Source of the DNA: a virus
IMG/VR virus record: IMGVR_UViG_3300042885_000276
Location: 1-61,870 of that record
Length of the DNA: 61,870 nucleotides
Reading direction: 5' to 3' (one strand)
Shown: piece after piece, positions 48,101-55,366 of the stretch
Numbering within the stretch: position 1 is the stretch's first letter
Layout: every line of letters begins with the position of its first letter
The notes under the pieces: model-generated
What the model was told of the DNA's origin: nothing
Seen by the model: the letters and a program-made list of their open reading frames with translations, nothing else
The model's database searches: none
Position numbers and translations under genes: made by a program

Positions 48101-51100
48101 CTTTGCTACAAGCGGCAAAGAAGCGCGGAGTCAAGCCTTCTCAAAAAACCGCATTGGCAGACTTAGTTGCCAGTATCAAATCTCTGCTCAAGAGGAATAT
48201 AAAAGGTGAAGATTTAAAAGCTGACGAAGCTCCATTGGGTCAATTGCTGGCGAGGACATATCTCGACAACCTCACGGCAACTGAAGCTAAGTTGTTTACT
48301 GAAAGCTGGAATGATGGACGTAAAAAGGTTCGTGCTATGCTTACAGAGATGGGTGTTGAAGGCACTCAACTTGAGGCTGAACTGAATGCCATCATGCCAG
48401 CAACTCCAACGATTGCATACAATCCATCGGCAGTTCGCAAAGCAATCACACGCGCATTGCGTGAAGCCGGTCTTGATGCCAATGACCTTTTGGCTAACAC
48501 GCAGTCAGTTAAATCCGAAATTCTCAAAGTTTGGGATAATGCCGCTGTTGATGCTGGCTTAACACCTTCTGTTTGGCAAGAAGGGCGCAAACTTGCTGAG
48601 AAGTCTATTGATGAGTTTGTTATTGAGCGCAAGGCATCCAAGGAAAAGGCAAAGAAAATTGCCAAAGTGGTATCTGAGCAGGCTAACAATCCAGTTTCAC
48701 TAGCTGATTTCAGCAACTCACTGTCTCAATACAAACTCAATGATGGCAAGGTTAAAGAGCTTTTCGACAAAGCTAAAGTTCTTGCGAATAAGAAGGTTCA
48801 AATTGCCTACGACATGGCTGTTCGAGTCCTTCTTGTATCAGAGAATAATCTAGCTCAAAGCGCATTCTTTAATTCCGCCACCAAGCCAGACACCATCGTT
48901 AAGGCTTTCCGTCAGCAAGTGAGTGATCCAATGAGTCGTCAGGATTTCAAGGATCGCATGGAAGCAATGAAAGTCAGTGGAGAATTGGCCGATAGGCTTT
49001 TCGACAGGGCTGCTCGTGAAAAAGACAATGCACAGTGGAAGCGTGCTCAAGACATGCTTGAAGGGCCAAATGCTCTGCGTAACATTCTTCGCGAGATCAA
49101 TCGCGCACGTCCAGGTAATCAAGCGCCATTGTCTGAGCAGATTCCTTGGCGTCAGCTTCTTTCGCAAAGCTCAAAGACAGTTGAAGAATACCGCCAGCGT
49201 ATCCTTGACGCAATCTCTGCCAACGAATCACTCAAGAACGCAACGCCAGAGCAAAAGGCACGTCTCGCAGAACTATTCACTGAAGCATGGGAAACCAAGC
49301 GTAAACGCATTCTCGACAGCATGCAGGAGCGATTGATCCGTGAGCAAGAGGCAAAAGGTAATCTCAGCAAAAAAGCTGCTAAAGCTCTTCAGGAAAATCG
49401 CATGCGTATAGTTGAGGACATCAACCTTGGCATTTTCGACAACGATGAAATCGCGAAGATCATAGCTGAGAAATTCGGCATCAAGTCCGAGTTCACTGAT
49501 GAAGAGCGCCAGAAAATTGAGTCGCTGATTGCAATCTTGCAGGATGAAAAACTCAACCGCGTAAAGCGCAACAAAGCAGCTTACGAGTTGCTGGAAACGC
49601 TCAGCGCACAGACTGGTATTTCAATTGCTAAGTTGTTGGCAAACTTCTGGGTGTCTAGCGTGCTTTCTGGGATGAACACGGTGTTCTCTATCGGCATGTC
49701 TGTCTTTAGTGGTATGGGCGAGCTCACCACTGCCCTGTCTCGCATCTTTTCTGCTGCATTCTCAAATCCAAAACAGCTTTCGTCTGAAGTTGCAGCGGCA
49801 TTTAAGACTCTGGCAAGAGTAATATCTGCCGTCCCTCGTCAAGCCAACAGAGCTTGGCAATACCTCGTCACAGGAGATCAAGCATTCCTTGATCCATCTA
49901 TGAACGATGCGCTCAAAAACATGGATTACGCATCCATCGGTAAGAATAACCAGCTTGCTGAGCAGATGGCGAAGTCTGATAAGATTCTCGAAAAGAGCAT
50001 GGGTCTTTTCATGCGAACAGTTAGCCGACTACTTACCGCTCTCGATTTGTTTAATAGTGGACTCACCAAAGAAGGCTCGCTTTCTATTGTGTTCCGCCAG
50101 CTTGATCTTGATCCTGTTAAAATCCAAATGCTTGAGAAGAAGTCTGACTTGAAGGCATATAAGGATCAGGTGATTCGAGACTATTTCAACAATGTGCAGC
50201 CAAAAACTCTCAACGAAAAAGCACTCGTTGAATCCTACGCCATGGCTGAAATGATGAAGGCTCTGGATGAAATTGGCAACGTGTCTGAAAACGCTGACCA
50301 AATGGCAATGCAGGGTGCGATGACGCTCGATCCTTCTGGCCTTGGTGGATATGGCTACCGTTTCGTTAAATCAATGATGAAGAGTGCTGAATCTGGCACC
50401 GATAAATTGTTGGAACGAAACCTTCGCAAATGGGATGAGGCAGTCGGTGTAGATGAGAAAGCGGAAGCTGGCGTGAAGTTGGTTTTGTCTTATATCTTCC
50501 AATTCGCTGCCTACAACGCTGCAAACTTGGTAGGTGTCCGATTTGCTCGCTTCGCTGGTAACAAGTTCAACCAGAGTCTTAGCTTCTTGCCTTTAATTGG
50601 CGCTTTGAGGCTGTATGAGGCCGAGTTTGATTCTGACCGCATTCGTGGCAAGGAGGCGTTCACAGATATGATCAAGCGTAACCAACTCACGGGCGTAATT
50701 GCTGCTGTGATTGGATACTATGTTCTTAAAGCTATCGCAGAAGAACCGGATGATGAGAAGCGAGGCGCATTCATCAATGGTGGTTGGAGCAACTTGACCC
50801 CAGAAAAGAAACAGCAAAAGATAGCTTCTGGACAAAAAGAATACACGCTTGGCTTTGGGGATACGGTGATCAATTATGGCAACTGGCCTGGATCTGGCAT
50901 CCTAGCAGCCATCGGTGGATTATCAGATTTGATCCGCTTCTCGCCTGACCAATGGAATGATAAGACTGTTGCCAACAAACTACTGTCTGCAACCACGTCT
51001 GGCGTGTTTTCAGCTATGGAAGTTCCAGCCCTGTCTCAGTTCCAAGAACTGTTTGGTAGTAGCTTGTCCAGCAAAGATCCGAATGAGCAAAAGCTCACAA

Positions 51101-51630
51101 AATTTGCTCGCGTCATAGGAAACTATGTGGGCGGTTTCGTTCCTCGTATCCTCAAAGATATTGATTATATATCCGATCCAAACTTCAGGAAATACGAAAC
51201 GCTGTGGGAGAAAACAGCCTCGCACATCCCTGTTTATCGTCGTTACGAAGGCAAGGAGTACTACGACATCTTGGGCCAGCAAATCCAACGCAATGTGTAT
51301 CCTGGAAGCCGCGAGTTCATGGTGAAGCCAACTGATCCAGCCTATAAGGTTCTCGGCGCTCTCAATTCCCGTGGAATCTGGCTGACTCCTGCTAATGCTG
51401 AACACCGCATGGTTGGCAAGGGCGCTCGTCGTCGCTCCCTCACGCAGGAAGAAGCTGACAACTACAGCCTTGAAACCGGCAAAGGCTATAAGCAGATGCT
51501 TCTGCGATACGGTCAGCGTGCGCTCCAGATGCCCACAGAACGCGCCAAAGCATTCTTGTTGGACAAAGCTGACGAAGTGCGCGACAGGGCGCTCAAGAAG
51601 GTCTATAGGGGCTATCAACCTGCAACGTGA
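42118..51630 (+). CDS. Giant polyvalent virion protein with metallopeptidase and ADP-ribosyltransferase-like domains, 3170 aa
   Basis: This is probably an ejected internal protein, by size, place and parts. Domains in order: a short helical N-terminus (WHEITRDPEYQELSEQGKAL); a Gly/Ala-rich membrane-active-looking segment (about 60-320); Pro-rich linkers (to about 700); a KOW/SH3-like segment (about 835-880, ELRVGDEVSFKGNTYRVKSK). A zincin domain has HENIH (His1177, Glu1178, His1181) and Glu1233/1234 as the likely third ligand. An ART-like domain (about 1450-1610) has VWHGDRNEEF, SKKSASWYGNPRSYY and PSQIKSADPFTGVPLNQRF, the ending I know from ART domains of polyvalent proteins. Long helical regions follow, then an 'ANFWVSSVLSGMNTVFSIGM' segment (about 2510) and a C-terminal set of helices. 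Composition shifts at domain borders. Confidence 0.85.
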   Translation: MATWHEITRDPEYQELSEQGKALVKQGFFEREISSDPEFKAFSPQTQKAVFDDFWQTPDDSGQGIVTSTLGSAARGFGEIVPGTLEGVGALTGITPISDLGESAREGLEYIAPVNPIYEQGIPAKVANVAGNVASIIGTSGVGGLAGKALGAERAAAAGSAAARQALTNQAIQAGAKSALYGTGFAQGAAAKAAENERLGITGAEGYLNLLGGGISELAPEMLPFGSALETSAARRLLGGVDDAAGRVIPGIRMSAAQEAAEGGSTQVLSNLSTQLTAPTGVEAPGLFEGAGEAALWEGVGGAMFGAINKLGRTPPERQTDIQKAFVAEDNVDAVDKVPDQTDDEKLVNMNAGGTTVVDPQGKTAVIAPPAPKTPSQVIAENLATAAENTSNDASKAVAAARAVTQQVTTTNEPITQEALPPEPEIRQDMQESRQLPLVPEQPLAQEPQAPVELPVPTVEPTVETPIQNPAEIHRNRNAESESYIVRDAEGFADRKATREVVEVAAKAAGMTVDEWAADQAAKNIKANKDFFDALNDGDTLEWIDNNGRKGTGRVEIGLDGEKTVRNTTEGSPSEDYQYTNRSGIFAQVADSLKITPKRKEAAPATEAPAPTAETLGVTAPPAPTLETPEGAARNADMLRQAQARLAGTEQGPRIGFLQPSEVAPATEAPPITPTKETPTPATEGTVMPGGSAMERDVTKPEQMTPEEHLNAWNQLNIDAQKAREKANAAKAKLLPKNPASQIRQMEKNAKLEQEAITLENLRDEFPPTPSFAIENAVKEGKPFSVDLHKASGYAYIPSGYTRQGDLYVFQPGVTGELVQVAPSAAQAVTKPATVKSTELRVGDEVSFKGNTYRVKSKLLDGRVRAEFTNPEGIAKLPAGSVNITTLPRNVNLTRIEKPSPQTTTVATPTETAAPLAKEAAVASVVQQPAEGSIPAVEQESAITPIESNEKADIADAAMAFLEEDLTESKRQWSPEKIAAAKAYFASGGKDMDVLRAAFPKLVGSRPIVQAYLKADKEASEAQAKRDAADAKLAKEIERDEKEQAKAEEAQRKREELNIKTLNSLIQKTRTNVVQGTVKPTDANQAVAILNSSGEIPNVLFTWIGTSKDFLADPANRVRYPETWKAISSNPNIEGASDNGQPIVFTDNIGVSDLDRKLANLQGTTPEVAAVRRVILHENIHKGIFFLSKKEKMQIFSLLRRMYSPEELDSLAKSYSKYSDWRTNRDNYFSLLEEAMIRDFDSMAEIPRDGIWAEFMQFLRGIWQKITGKTSEPTLKDYKDVFRLIRNSLKNSEKANADMLVNGGGVRIGIASKVEYDSPNDAAFNSGAEVARNTDYDERDKEVRSTIRAAYDIAPKTNGPSVPLDELFSIVQQSMPDLTETEFSRILQGLYEDSGALLIEGEVAPSYTSEEEARHAELEAKFNAGTITPEDTAEAQALVDERAKAAGYDGGIVWHGDRNEEFVDNYSPFTEPKIPFFTTPSKKSASWYGNPRSYYSKKSKVAGISDIFNAANALGITKDKSDPYYEFWPEIKKYSEYDGVNDNDLVYVPSIREELVKRGFTRVRVLDQLENQEITADIFIDSPSQIKSADPFTGVPLNQRFDTGNDIRGNINTFTTEGERAGSVIVMPPSGFQTRAMASMIDPKDAATKQFAKNIKDINSGTAKAAFDGVQFVDFEPVDHIVKPNKSYEKIAIDYVDGLLGEGKSIEDIATSIMTPMFFDSIGISNDVKARQALTSEVLRRVTDLNGLSNTRLASKRLQKLEDLISAFWQGLGTESGGNQGQRAFIIGSPRYSWMFLKDSVKKEMKERRNNILTVQFGNNNATSFTQNSYENADKASTMSADEIASDIEDFKIDQDLLDGEATLTGKLAKMYEELKDLLRENGILARLDAQENITAKASISPARREELAALSKDERAKLRDKNNKRIEQILNTLLGKEEDADTTEKKTVRKKREKMVDAVKKRVEQGKPIEPTDYVPIITENPQRDEIIDDVSNALLQAAKKRGVKPSQKTALADLVASIKSLLKRNIKGEDLKADEAPLGQLLARTYLDNLTATEAKLFTESWNDGRKKVRAMLTEMGVEGTQLEAELNAIMPATPTIAYNPSAVRKAITRALREAGLDANDLLANTQSVKSEILKVWDNAAVDAGLTPSVWQEGRKLAEKSIDEFVIERKASKEKAKKIAKVVSEQANNPVSLADFSNSLSQYKLNDGKVKELFDKAKVLANKKVQIAYDMAVRVLLVSENNLAQSAFFNSATKPDTIVKAFRQQVSDPMSRQDFKDRMEAMKVSGELADRLFDRAAREKDNAQWKRAQDMLEGPNALRNILREINRARPGNQAPLSEQIPWRQLLSQSSKTVEEYRQRILDAISANESLKNATPEQKARLAELFTEAWETKRKRILDSMQERLIREQEAKGNLSKKAAKALQENRMRIVEDINLGIFDNDEIAKIIAEKFGIKSEFTDEERQKIESLIAILQDEKLNRVKRNKAAYELLETLSAQTGISIAKLLANFWVSSVLSGMNTVFSIGMSVFSGMGELTTALSRIFSAAFSNPKQLSSEVAAAFKTLARVISAVPRQANRAWQYLVTGDQAFLDPSMNDALKNMDYASIGKNNQLAEQMAKSDKILEKSMGLFMRTVSRLLTALDLFNSGLTKEGSLSIVFRQLDLDPVKIQMLEKKSDLKAYKDQVIRDYFNNVQPKTLNEKALVESYAMAEMMKALDEIGNVSENADQMAMQGAMTLDPSGLGGYGYRFVKSMMKSAESGTDKLLERNLRKWDEAVGVDEKAEAGVKLVLSYIFQFAAYNAANLVGVRFARFAGNKFNQSLSFLPLIGALRLYEAEFDSDRIRGKEAFTDMIKRNQLTGVIAAVIGYYVLKAIAEEPDDEKRGAFINGGWSNLTPEKKQQKIASGQKEYTLGFGDTVINYGNWPGSGILAAIGGLSDLIRFSPDQWNDKTVANKLLSATTSGVFSAMEVPALSQFQELFGSSLSSKDPNEQKLTKFARVIGNYVGGFVPRILKDIDYISDPNFRKYETLWEKTASHIPVYRRYEGKEYYDILGQQIQRNVYPGSREFMVKPTDPAYKVLGALNSRGIWLTPANAEHRMVGKGARRRSLTQEEADNYSLETGKGYKQMLLRYGQRALQMPTERAKAFLLDKADEVRDRALKKVYRGYQPAT

Positions 51631-52271
51631 TGCAAGAACTCATTCGCAAGAACACCATCCCAAAGGAATTCAACCACGCGAAGCTGCGTGAGCTATTTCC
51701 AACGGCTATCATCACTGGCGATACATACGGCTTCTTCTACCACGTTGAAGCTACAAACACGGTATTCGTCAGATACGGCTGGCGTGATCTAGCGAAATCC
51801 GTTCAAGAGCACCTGGAGGGAAATGGCATTGAGATTCCAGCGAATCTTGGCCTTATCATGCAGGAGGCATTCTGCCAGCATCGTCCTGATTTATGCGTTG
51901 ATCGCGATCCTGACAGCGAGGCAAAGATTGGAGCATTTCAGATGATGAAGCGGTTCTACAATTCTGCCGTGAAGCCCTACCTTGCTGGACAGCTTGTGGA
52001 TCAAGAGGAGGCTAATCGAAGAGCGGCTATTTGTGCGACCTGCCCGAAGAACACGGACAAAATTGTGGAGTTCTGCGTTAGTTGCTCAACTCGTAGCCTT
52101 GTTGGGCATATCAACCAGTTCTTGACGAGTCGGCATACGCCTAGCGATCCTCTGTTGAAGAACTGCGCCGTGTGCCATTGCCTACTGCCAATGAAAATAT
52201 GGATAAGAAAAGATGATATGGACGAGCCTGAGCTTCGTGAAAAGTGGCCTGAGCACTGTTGGATGAAGTAG
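51630..52271 (+). CDS. Cys-rich zinc-binding-type protein, 213 aa
   Basis: The last rightward gene, starting on the last base of the giant gene's stop codon (TGATG). The N-terminal half looks folded ('FPTAIITGDTYGFFYHVEAT', 'ENGNGIEIPANLG'-like segment). The C-terminal half has paired Cys: 'CATCPKN', 'CVSCSTRSLVG' and 'CAVCHCLLPMKIWIRKD', i.e. two zinc-ribbon-type sites. It abuts the convergent leftward gene with no spacer. Function unknown. Confidence 0.65.
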   Translation: MQELIRKNTIPKEFNHAKLRELFPTAIITGDTYGFFYHVEATNTVFVRYGWRDLAKSVQEHLEGNGIEIPANLGLIMQEAFCQHRPDLCVDRDPDSEAKIGAFQMMKRFYNSAVKPYLAGQLVDQEEANRRAAICATCPKNTDKIVEFCVSCSTRSLVGHINQFLTSRHTPSDPLLKNCAVCHCLLPMKIWIRKDDMDEPELREKWPEHCWMK

Positions 52272-52559
52272 TTAAAATTCCGCTGGAGTATTCGCTTGAT
52301 TGTCAGTCGGACAAAATTGTAGTTCATCTAGCATATCAGAAGGTTCGGCCTTCCCGTTTGCCATTGCTTCAATCCAGCGTGCAGGGTCAATGGTTGCTGT
52401 ATGCTTCCATCCAACATCCAACATCGCAGATTCAAACTGGCAGATTTCGTCAGCGGATAAGCATTTAATCACTCCGTTAAGCGCATAGACAAAAAGCATC
52501 CGGCCCAACAAGGTTTCTGATGAAACACTGACAACATCGTTCTTGGATTTGGTATTCAT
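52272..52559 (-). CDS. Hypothetical protein, 95 aa
   Basis: The last gene of the leftward arm. The product 'SSETLLGRMLFVYALNGVIK', 'CLSADEICQFESAMLDVGWK' and 'HTATIDPARWIEAMANGKAE' is helical and soluble. No family recognised. Its stop is directly next to the stop of the rightward arm. Confidence 0.55.
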   Translation of the reverse strand: MNTKSKNDVVSVSSETLLGRMLFVYALNGVIKCLSADEICQFESAMLDVGWKHTATIDPARWIEAMANGKAEPSDMLDELQFCPTDNQANTPAEF

Positions 52560-52570
52560 TCGCGGTGAGT

Positions 52571-52858
52571 CTACACTTGATTGTTTGGCACAAAATAAGA
52601 CACGACTTCTAGCCCGTCATCGCGCCAATCTTGAGCAATGTCTTTTTGATCGGTCACAAACTCCTCGTCTCCTACCGTGCATTTCCACTCTTTTCGCTGA
52701 GACATTAGAGATTCGATCTGTGTCGCAGCATCTGCCATTATTGCAGATATTTCATCCGCGTAAGGTGTCCATCCAGAACGAAGAAGCCGAACGAGGCGCT
52801 GCATGGAATGCCGAGGGGCATCCTGCGCGAGTCCAGGCGTTAATTGGTCGGCATCCAT
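52571..52858 (-). CDS. Hypothetical protein, 95 aa
   Basis: A helical N-terminal two-thirds ('RHSMQRLVRLLRSGWTPYAD', 'AIMADAATQIESLMSQRKEW') and a strand-type C-terminus ('WRDDGLEVVSYFVPNNQV'). It follows the same leftward direction and close spacing as its neighbours. Unknown role. Confidence 0.55.
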   Translation of the reverse strand: MDADQLTPGLAQDAPRHSMQRLVRLLRSGWTPYADEISAIMADAATQIESLMSQRKEWKCTVGDEEFVTDQKDIAQDWRDDGLEVVSYFVPNNQV

Positions 52859-52862
52859 GAGC

Positions 52863-53180
52863 TTATGCGTTCTCCGTTGGACGCATCCGGCGGTTGATCG
52901 CGTTGATTAGACGCAGGTGATTGCTTTGGGATTTATCGACAGCATATCCCAACGTGTCGATCACATGCGTCAGGTTTGCCGCAAGGCGCTGGAACTCTTT
53001 GAGCATCAGCCGGACATCTTCCACATGCACGGCTTCAACCTCGCCACCGTGAACGGGATCAATCAGCCGTTGAGTGATTTCATCCAACTTGAACGGAGAA
53101 CAAAACGATGGACGACGACACCCACCAGTCTGCTGCGGTTGAAAGGGTTTTGGCTTCGGCGTGGATTTCTTCTTGGGCAT
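52863..53180 (-). CDS. Hypothetical protein, 105 aa
   Basis: A basic Pro/Lys-rich start (PKKKSTPKPKPFQPQQTGGC), then a long helical region ('VHVEDVRLMLKEFQRLAANL', 'TLGYAVDKSQSNHLRLINAI', 'NRRMRP'). It may be a small DNA- or protein-binding factor. Four bases separate it from the next leftward gene. Confidence 0.55.
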   Translation of the reverse strand: MPKKKSTPKPKPFQPQQTGGCRRPSFCSPFKLDEITQRLIDPVHGGEVEAVHVEDVRLMLKEFQRLAANLTHVIDTLGYAVDKSQSNHLRLINAINRRMRPTENA

Positions 53181-53192
53181 AGCGTGGGGTGG

Positions 53193-53414
53193 TTAGTGGT
53201 GGGCGCTCGTCATCTTATCGTTCGGCAGCACAATCTTTCTCCAATGCGTTGCGTGATCATATCCACGGTCATACGCACCCTCCCAGATGTCATCGCCATC
53301 AGACCAATCTACATCGCCGTATTTGTTGGCGTCTTCTTTGGTTGGCAGGCGATCATCAACTAGAACCCATGAGAGTTCGAGTAGAATCTTTTGCAGTTCA
53401 TCAATGGTTTTCAT
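53193..53414 (-). CDS. Hypothetical acidic protein, 73 aa
   Basis: A short acidic protein with 'MKTIDELQKILLELSWVLVD', 'DRLPTKEDANKYGDVDWSDG' and 'EGAYDRGYDHATHWRKI'. It looks folded and phage-like but is not assigned. A sigma-70-like promoter lies directly upstream, inside the end of the HNH gene. Confidence 0.55.
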   Translation of the reverse strand: MKTIDELQKILLELSWVLVDDRLPTKEDANKYGDVDWSDGDDIWEGAYDRGYDHATHWRKIVLPNDKMTSAHH

Positions 53415-53426
53415 ATTCGGTATCTA

Positions 53427-53456
53427 ACTATACGTCCGTTTTTGGTTGAGATGCAA
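53427..53456 (-). promoter_or_regulatory. Sigma-70-like promoter for 53414 and downstream leftward genes
   Basis: On the reverse strand TTGCAT (53451-53456) is followed after 18 bases by TATAGT (53427-53432), a good match to -35/-10 elements, 13 bases before the ATG at 53414. The spacer contains AAAACGGACG, the motif repeated in other control regions. It would let the four last leftward genes be expressed apart from the HNH gene it overlaps. Confidence 0.5.
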
Positions 53457-53997
53457 GTGGGATTTTTCTTTTTGGTCTTTCACTCACAGGAACAGGAAAT
53501 GCTGTTTGTGTCTTATTTATAATAAATGAAAGCGTCCCTTTGCTGCTCAATCCAAACTCAATCATGGTTTTATTGAATCCATTCTCTTTATAGTATTCAA
53601 TAATTTTTACATGATCGTGTTTCATGGCATGCCTAGAAGTTGCAAATGCGTGAGCATGTCTAGCTTCAGCAGGTCGATCCATCATGTTTTGTGATGATGT
53701 TCCAGGTATGATATTATCAATGTGATTATTCAATGAGTTTCCATCTAGGTGGCGGCATACGATATTAGGCTGGTAGATTTCATCGCCAAATTTAAACCAA
53801 GCATTGAAGCGGTGAACAAGGCACTTACAACGCTTTGTTTTTGGGCCGAATGAAAACACTCGATAACCATTACTTAGTGATTGACCAACAATCGAACCGT
53901 CTGGTTTTGTGATTGTTTTGCCATCAGGTGTTATGCGGAATCCCATGTTGGCAGCTAATTCCTCATTTCTGTTTGGTGTATAGAATGGTTTTTTCAT
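53428..53997 (-). CDS. HNH endonuclease (HNH_3-like), 189 aa
   Basis: The domain 'LVHRFNAWFKFGDEIYQPNI' with 'VCRHLDGNSLNNHIDNIIPG' and 'TSSQNMMDRP' is the HNH_3-type core (HxxDGNxxNNxxxNI). The N-terminal part (ITPDGKTITKPDGSIVGQSL) is the usual strand-rich lead-in, and the C-terminus has a possible HTH ('IIEYYKENGFNKTMIEFGLS'). AT-rich codon use marks it as mobile. It lies directly after the helicase gene; start 54006 is an alternative. Confidence 0.8.
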   Translation of the reverse strand: MKKPFYTPNRNEELAANMGFRITPDGKTITKPDGSIVGQSLSNGYRVFSFGPKTKRCKCLVHRFNAWFKFGDEIYQPNIVCRHLDGNSLNNHIDNIIPGTSSQNMMDRPAEARHAHAFATSRHAMKHDHVKIIEYYKENGFNKTMIEFGLSSKGTLSFIINKTQTAFPVPVSERPKRKIPLASQPKTDV

Positions 53998-53998
53998 A

Positions 53999-55366
53999 TT
54001 ACTCATTTTCTCTTGCTGGATCAAAGCGGAAGAACCTTCCATTGAGCGTTGCCTTAACGATTTTCAGCCTCTCTCCATTTCTATTCTTCTTGATAAAAAG
54101 GTTCCTCTCGTAATTCGGCTCATCCTCTTTCTTTTTCTCCCATGCCTTTGCCTGCTTCTCAAAGGGCTTTTGGATGATTATCAAATTGTCTGAATCTTGC
54201 TCGATGGCTCGCGACTCGCGAACCTTTCCATCCTCATTAAGCTGTGACGGCATGATGATGTGAGCGCCAGTCATTTTAGCACACTGCTTTGCTGTGGCCG
54301 TGATATGGGCAACTTCTCGCTCACGGTTTCCACCATTGGTTTTAGATGTCAGGCAGAGTTGAATGTAATCAATGGAGGCCACTAATTTCTGCCCCTGCTT
54401 TAATCGCTTTGAGCGCCTAGCAATATCTCGGCAGATTTGTTCAATGGTCTTGCCAGCGACATCCACGATGGAAATCGGCCACTTGGATAGACGCATCGTT
54501 TTGACGCCAATGCTTTGATGCTCAACACGAGTCAGCATCCCATGTTTCAAATTACTAGAATCAATACCGGCTTGTGAGCAAATCAACCTTCCAGCCTCTT
54601 CTGTGTCTCGCATCTCGTAGGTGTAGATCACGCCAACATGATCCTGAAGGCATGCGGATTCCACAAATTGACGAGCAAGGCAGCTTTTACCGTCACTGGA
54701 TTCACCAGCGATAACAGTTAGTCGTCCATCTTCCAGACCACCAAGGTATTTATCGAAACCAGCAAACCCAGTGGAGATGCCTGGAATCTTGCCTGGATTG
54801 GCGCAACGCTCCTCAATTCCATTCAAAACGTCTGTTAAAAGCTCTCCAATTTGACGACATGGCAAATCTGCGCTGGAATCATCGTTTACAGCCTCACAGA
54901 CGAGCTTGGTGACGTGCTGGATGGCATCAGTAGCGGAAACACCATCGGCCTCTTGAAACGCCTGCAAATGGGCAATACCAGCAGCCATGGCACCGATCAT
55001 CTGGCGGAACGCAAATTTGTCCCGCAAGATGGTTAGGTAATACTGATAATTTGAAGCAGACGGAATCAGTGTGAAAAGCTCACTGATGAACGCAGGTCCA
55101 CCAACGATAGTCAGCTTATTCGCATTTCTGAGAGCATGAGTGAGTGAGATTTGATCAATCGGCTTACCTGCTGCGAATAGACCGATAATTGTTGTGAGGA
55201 TGATACGATTTGCCTCATGATACATGATCTCGGCATGAGGCGCTTCATCACACAGCGATGGTCGTTGAAGCAAGCATGAGAGGATCGCTTGCTCCGTATC
55301 ATCGTCATACGGAAGCTGTTTGTTGAGAGAGGCTAGAAGATCCTCGGTTGTTGGTGGTTGTGTCAT
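53999..55366 (-). CDS. DnaB-like replicative helicase, 455 aa
   Basis: This unwinds DNA at the phage fork. The N-terminal domain begins 'LPYDDDTEQAILSCLLQRPS' as in DnaB. The RecA-like ATPase has 'GLEDGRLTVIAGESSDGKSC' (Walker A GESSDGKS), 'KLVASIDYIQLCLTSKTNGG' (Walker B with Asp), 'GAHIIMPSQLNED' and a C-terminal 'KKNRNGERLKI' arginine-finger-type region. The start at 55366 overlaps the upstream initiator's stop by ATGA. No phage DNA polymerase is coded, so host polymerase is probably recruited. Confidence 0.9.
   Translation of the reverse strand: MTQPPTTEDLLASLNKQLPYDDDTEQAILSCLLQRPSLCDEAPHAEIMYHEANRIILTTIIGLFAAGKPIDQISLTHALRNANKLTIVGGPAFISELFTLIPSASNYQYYLTILRDKFAFRQMIGAMAAGIAHLQAFQEADGVSATDAIQHVTKLVCEAVNDDSSADLPCRQIGELLTDVLNGIEERCANPGKIPGISTGFAGFDKYLGGLEDGRLTVIAGESSDGKSCLARQFVESACLQDHVGVIYTYEMRDTEEAGRLICSQAGIDSSNLKHGMLTRVEHQSIGVKTMRLSKWPISIVDVAGKTIEQICRDIARRSKRLKQGQKLVASIDYIQLCLTSKTNGGNREREVAHITATAKQCAKMTGAHIIMPSQLNEDGKVRESRAIEQDSDNLIIIQKPFEKQAKAWEKKKEDEPNYERNLFIKKNRNGERLKIVKATLNGRFFRFDPARENE

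Noticed and set aside
42118-51630. Giant protein as an N4-type virion RNA polymerase
   Set aside because: Size and virion context invite it, but I find no single-subunit RNA polymerase motifs. Polyvalent-type domains (zincin, ART-like) explain the sequence better.
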